DNA from: Paludibacteraceae bacterium | Lineage (GTDB): Bacteria > Bacteroidota > Bacteroidia > Bacteroidales > Paludibacteraceae | Assembly: GCA_017448985.1 (NCBI GenBank) | Contig: JAFSKL010000018.1 | Location: 1-58,364 of the forward strand | Direction: 5' to 3' | DNA length: 58,364 nucleotides | Shown here: in pieces, positions 58,298-58,364 of the stretch | Numbering within the stretch: position 1 is the first letter of the stretch | Layout of the letters: the number at the start of each line of letters is the position of its first letter | The notes under the pieces: model-generated | Databases searched by the model: none | Told to the model about the DNA's origin: nothing | What the model saw: the letters and a program-made list of their open reading frames with translations, nothing else | Program-made: the position numbers and the translations under genes

Positions 58298-58364
58298 GAC
58301 GATTCCTTGCCGAATCATCAACGCGACCATCACGCGACCGGATTATAAGGACAAAATACCCAAA

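Larger units (their letters stand above)
57550..58364. other. Gene-free right end of the window
   Basis: No credible gene. Contains a word-repeat block (57646-57720), three 11-bp direct repeats (58006-58038), a pair of inverted repeats (58139-58266) and a heptad array (58267-58297). A short frame at 57495-57836 looks spurious. Confidence 0.6.

Overview
The window looks like a contig from an uncultured gut or rumen Bacteroidales (Bacteroidota). The evidence is ten promoters with the phylum's TTG / TAnnTTTG architecture, a TonB-dependent receptor with a carboxypeptidase-like N-terminal domain, DUF2723 and GH3 proteins, BspA-type and DUF285 surface proteins with InlB-type repeats, and a single-chain glycine dehydrogenase. 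Coding density is high and co-directional genes often overlap by a few bases.

Layout. 1-1.8 kb: end of an IS3-family element, two orphan convergent promoters, a CPBP protease gene, a partial copy of a tRNA 3' end and an intact tRNA-Ser(CGA). 1.9-10.0 kb (minus): DUF2723 glycosyltransferase, His-rich CobW-type GTPase, gcvP, YitT-like protein. 10.2-20.9 kb (plus): one long run with two UDP-sugar dehydrogenase-type proteins, a flippase, a polymerase-like protein, three glycosyltransferases, a WecA-type initiating transferase, then ftsY and aspA. 20.9-25.6 kb (minus): cdd, LptF/LptG permease, ribBA, and a Trp/His-rich secreted protein. 25.8 kb: tRNA-Glu(CTC). 26.0-29.7 kb (minus): nrdD-nrdG-menG-Dabb. 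30.1-40.0 kb (minus): TonB receptor and three secreted proteins. 40.1-43.2 kb (minus): SRD5A-type steroid 5-alpha-reductase, old-yellow-enzyme family reductase and short-chain dehydrogenase, matching the bile-acid/steroid gene set known from gut Bacteroidetes. 43.2-47.5 kb (minus): GH3 enzyme, HAD hydrolase, PlsC-like acyltransferase, EamA transporter. 48.0-57.4 kb (minus): a BspA-like LRR protein, a small secreted protein and a 1,696-residue DUF285 protein. 57.4-58.4 kb: no gene, but a candidate MITE and direct repeats.

The most unusual signal is a set of short tandem arrays with a 7-nt (sometimes 8-nt) period. The word differs from place to place (GTATTCA, CACCTTT, GTCGTTG, ATTGTAA, TTGTACA, GACTTTT and others). 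Arrays sit at gene junctions, where they often supply the stop codon or abut the start codon, and also in frame inside conserved enzymes (MenG, EamA transporter, DUF2723 protein). Related non-heptad insertions occur in RibBA, NrdG and Ugd. All five large secreted proteins carry such a repeat as the linker just before a shared C-terminal motif of about 25 residues, and two of them share a 134-bp identical 3' cassette. The second main point is the steroid/bile-acid triplet, whose promoter holds an operator-like inverted repeat between its two boxes.
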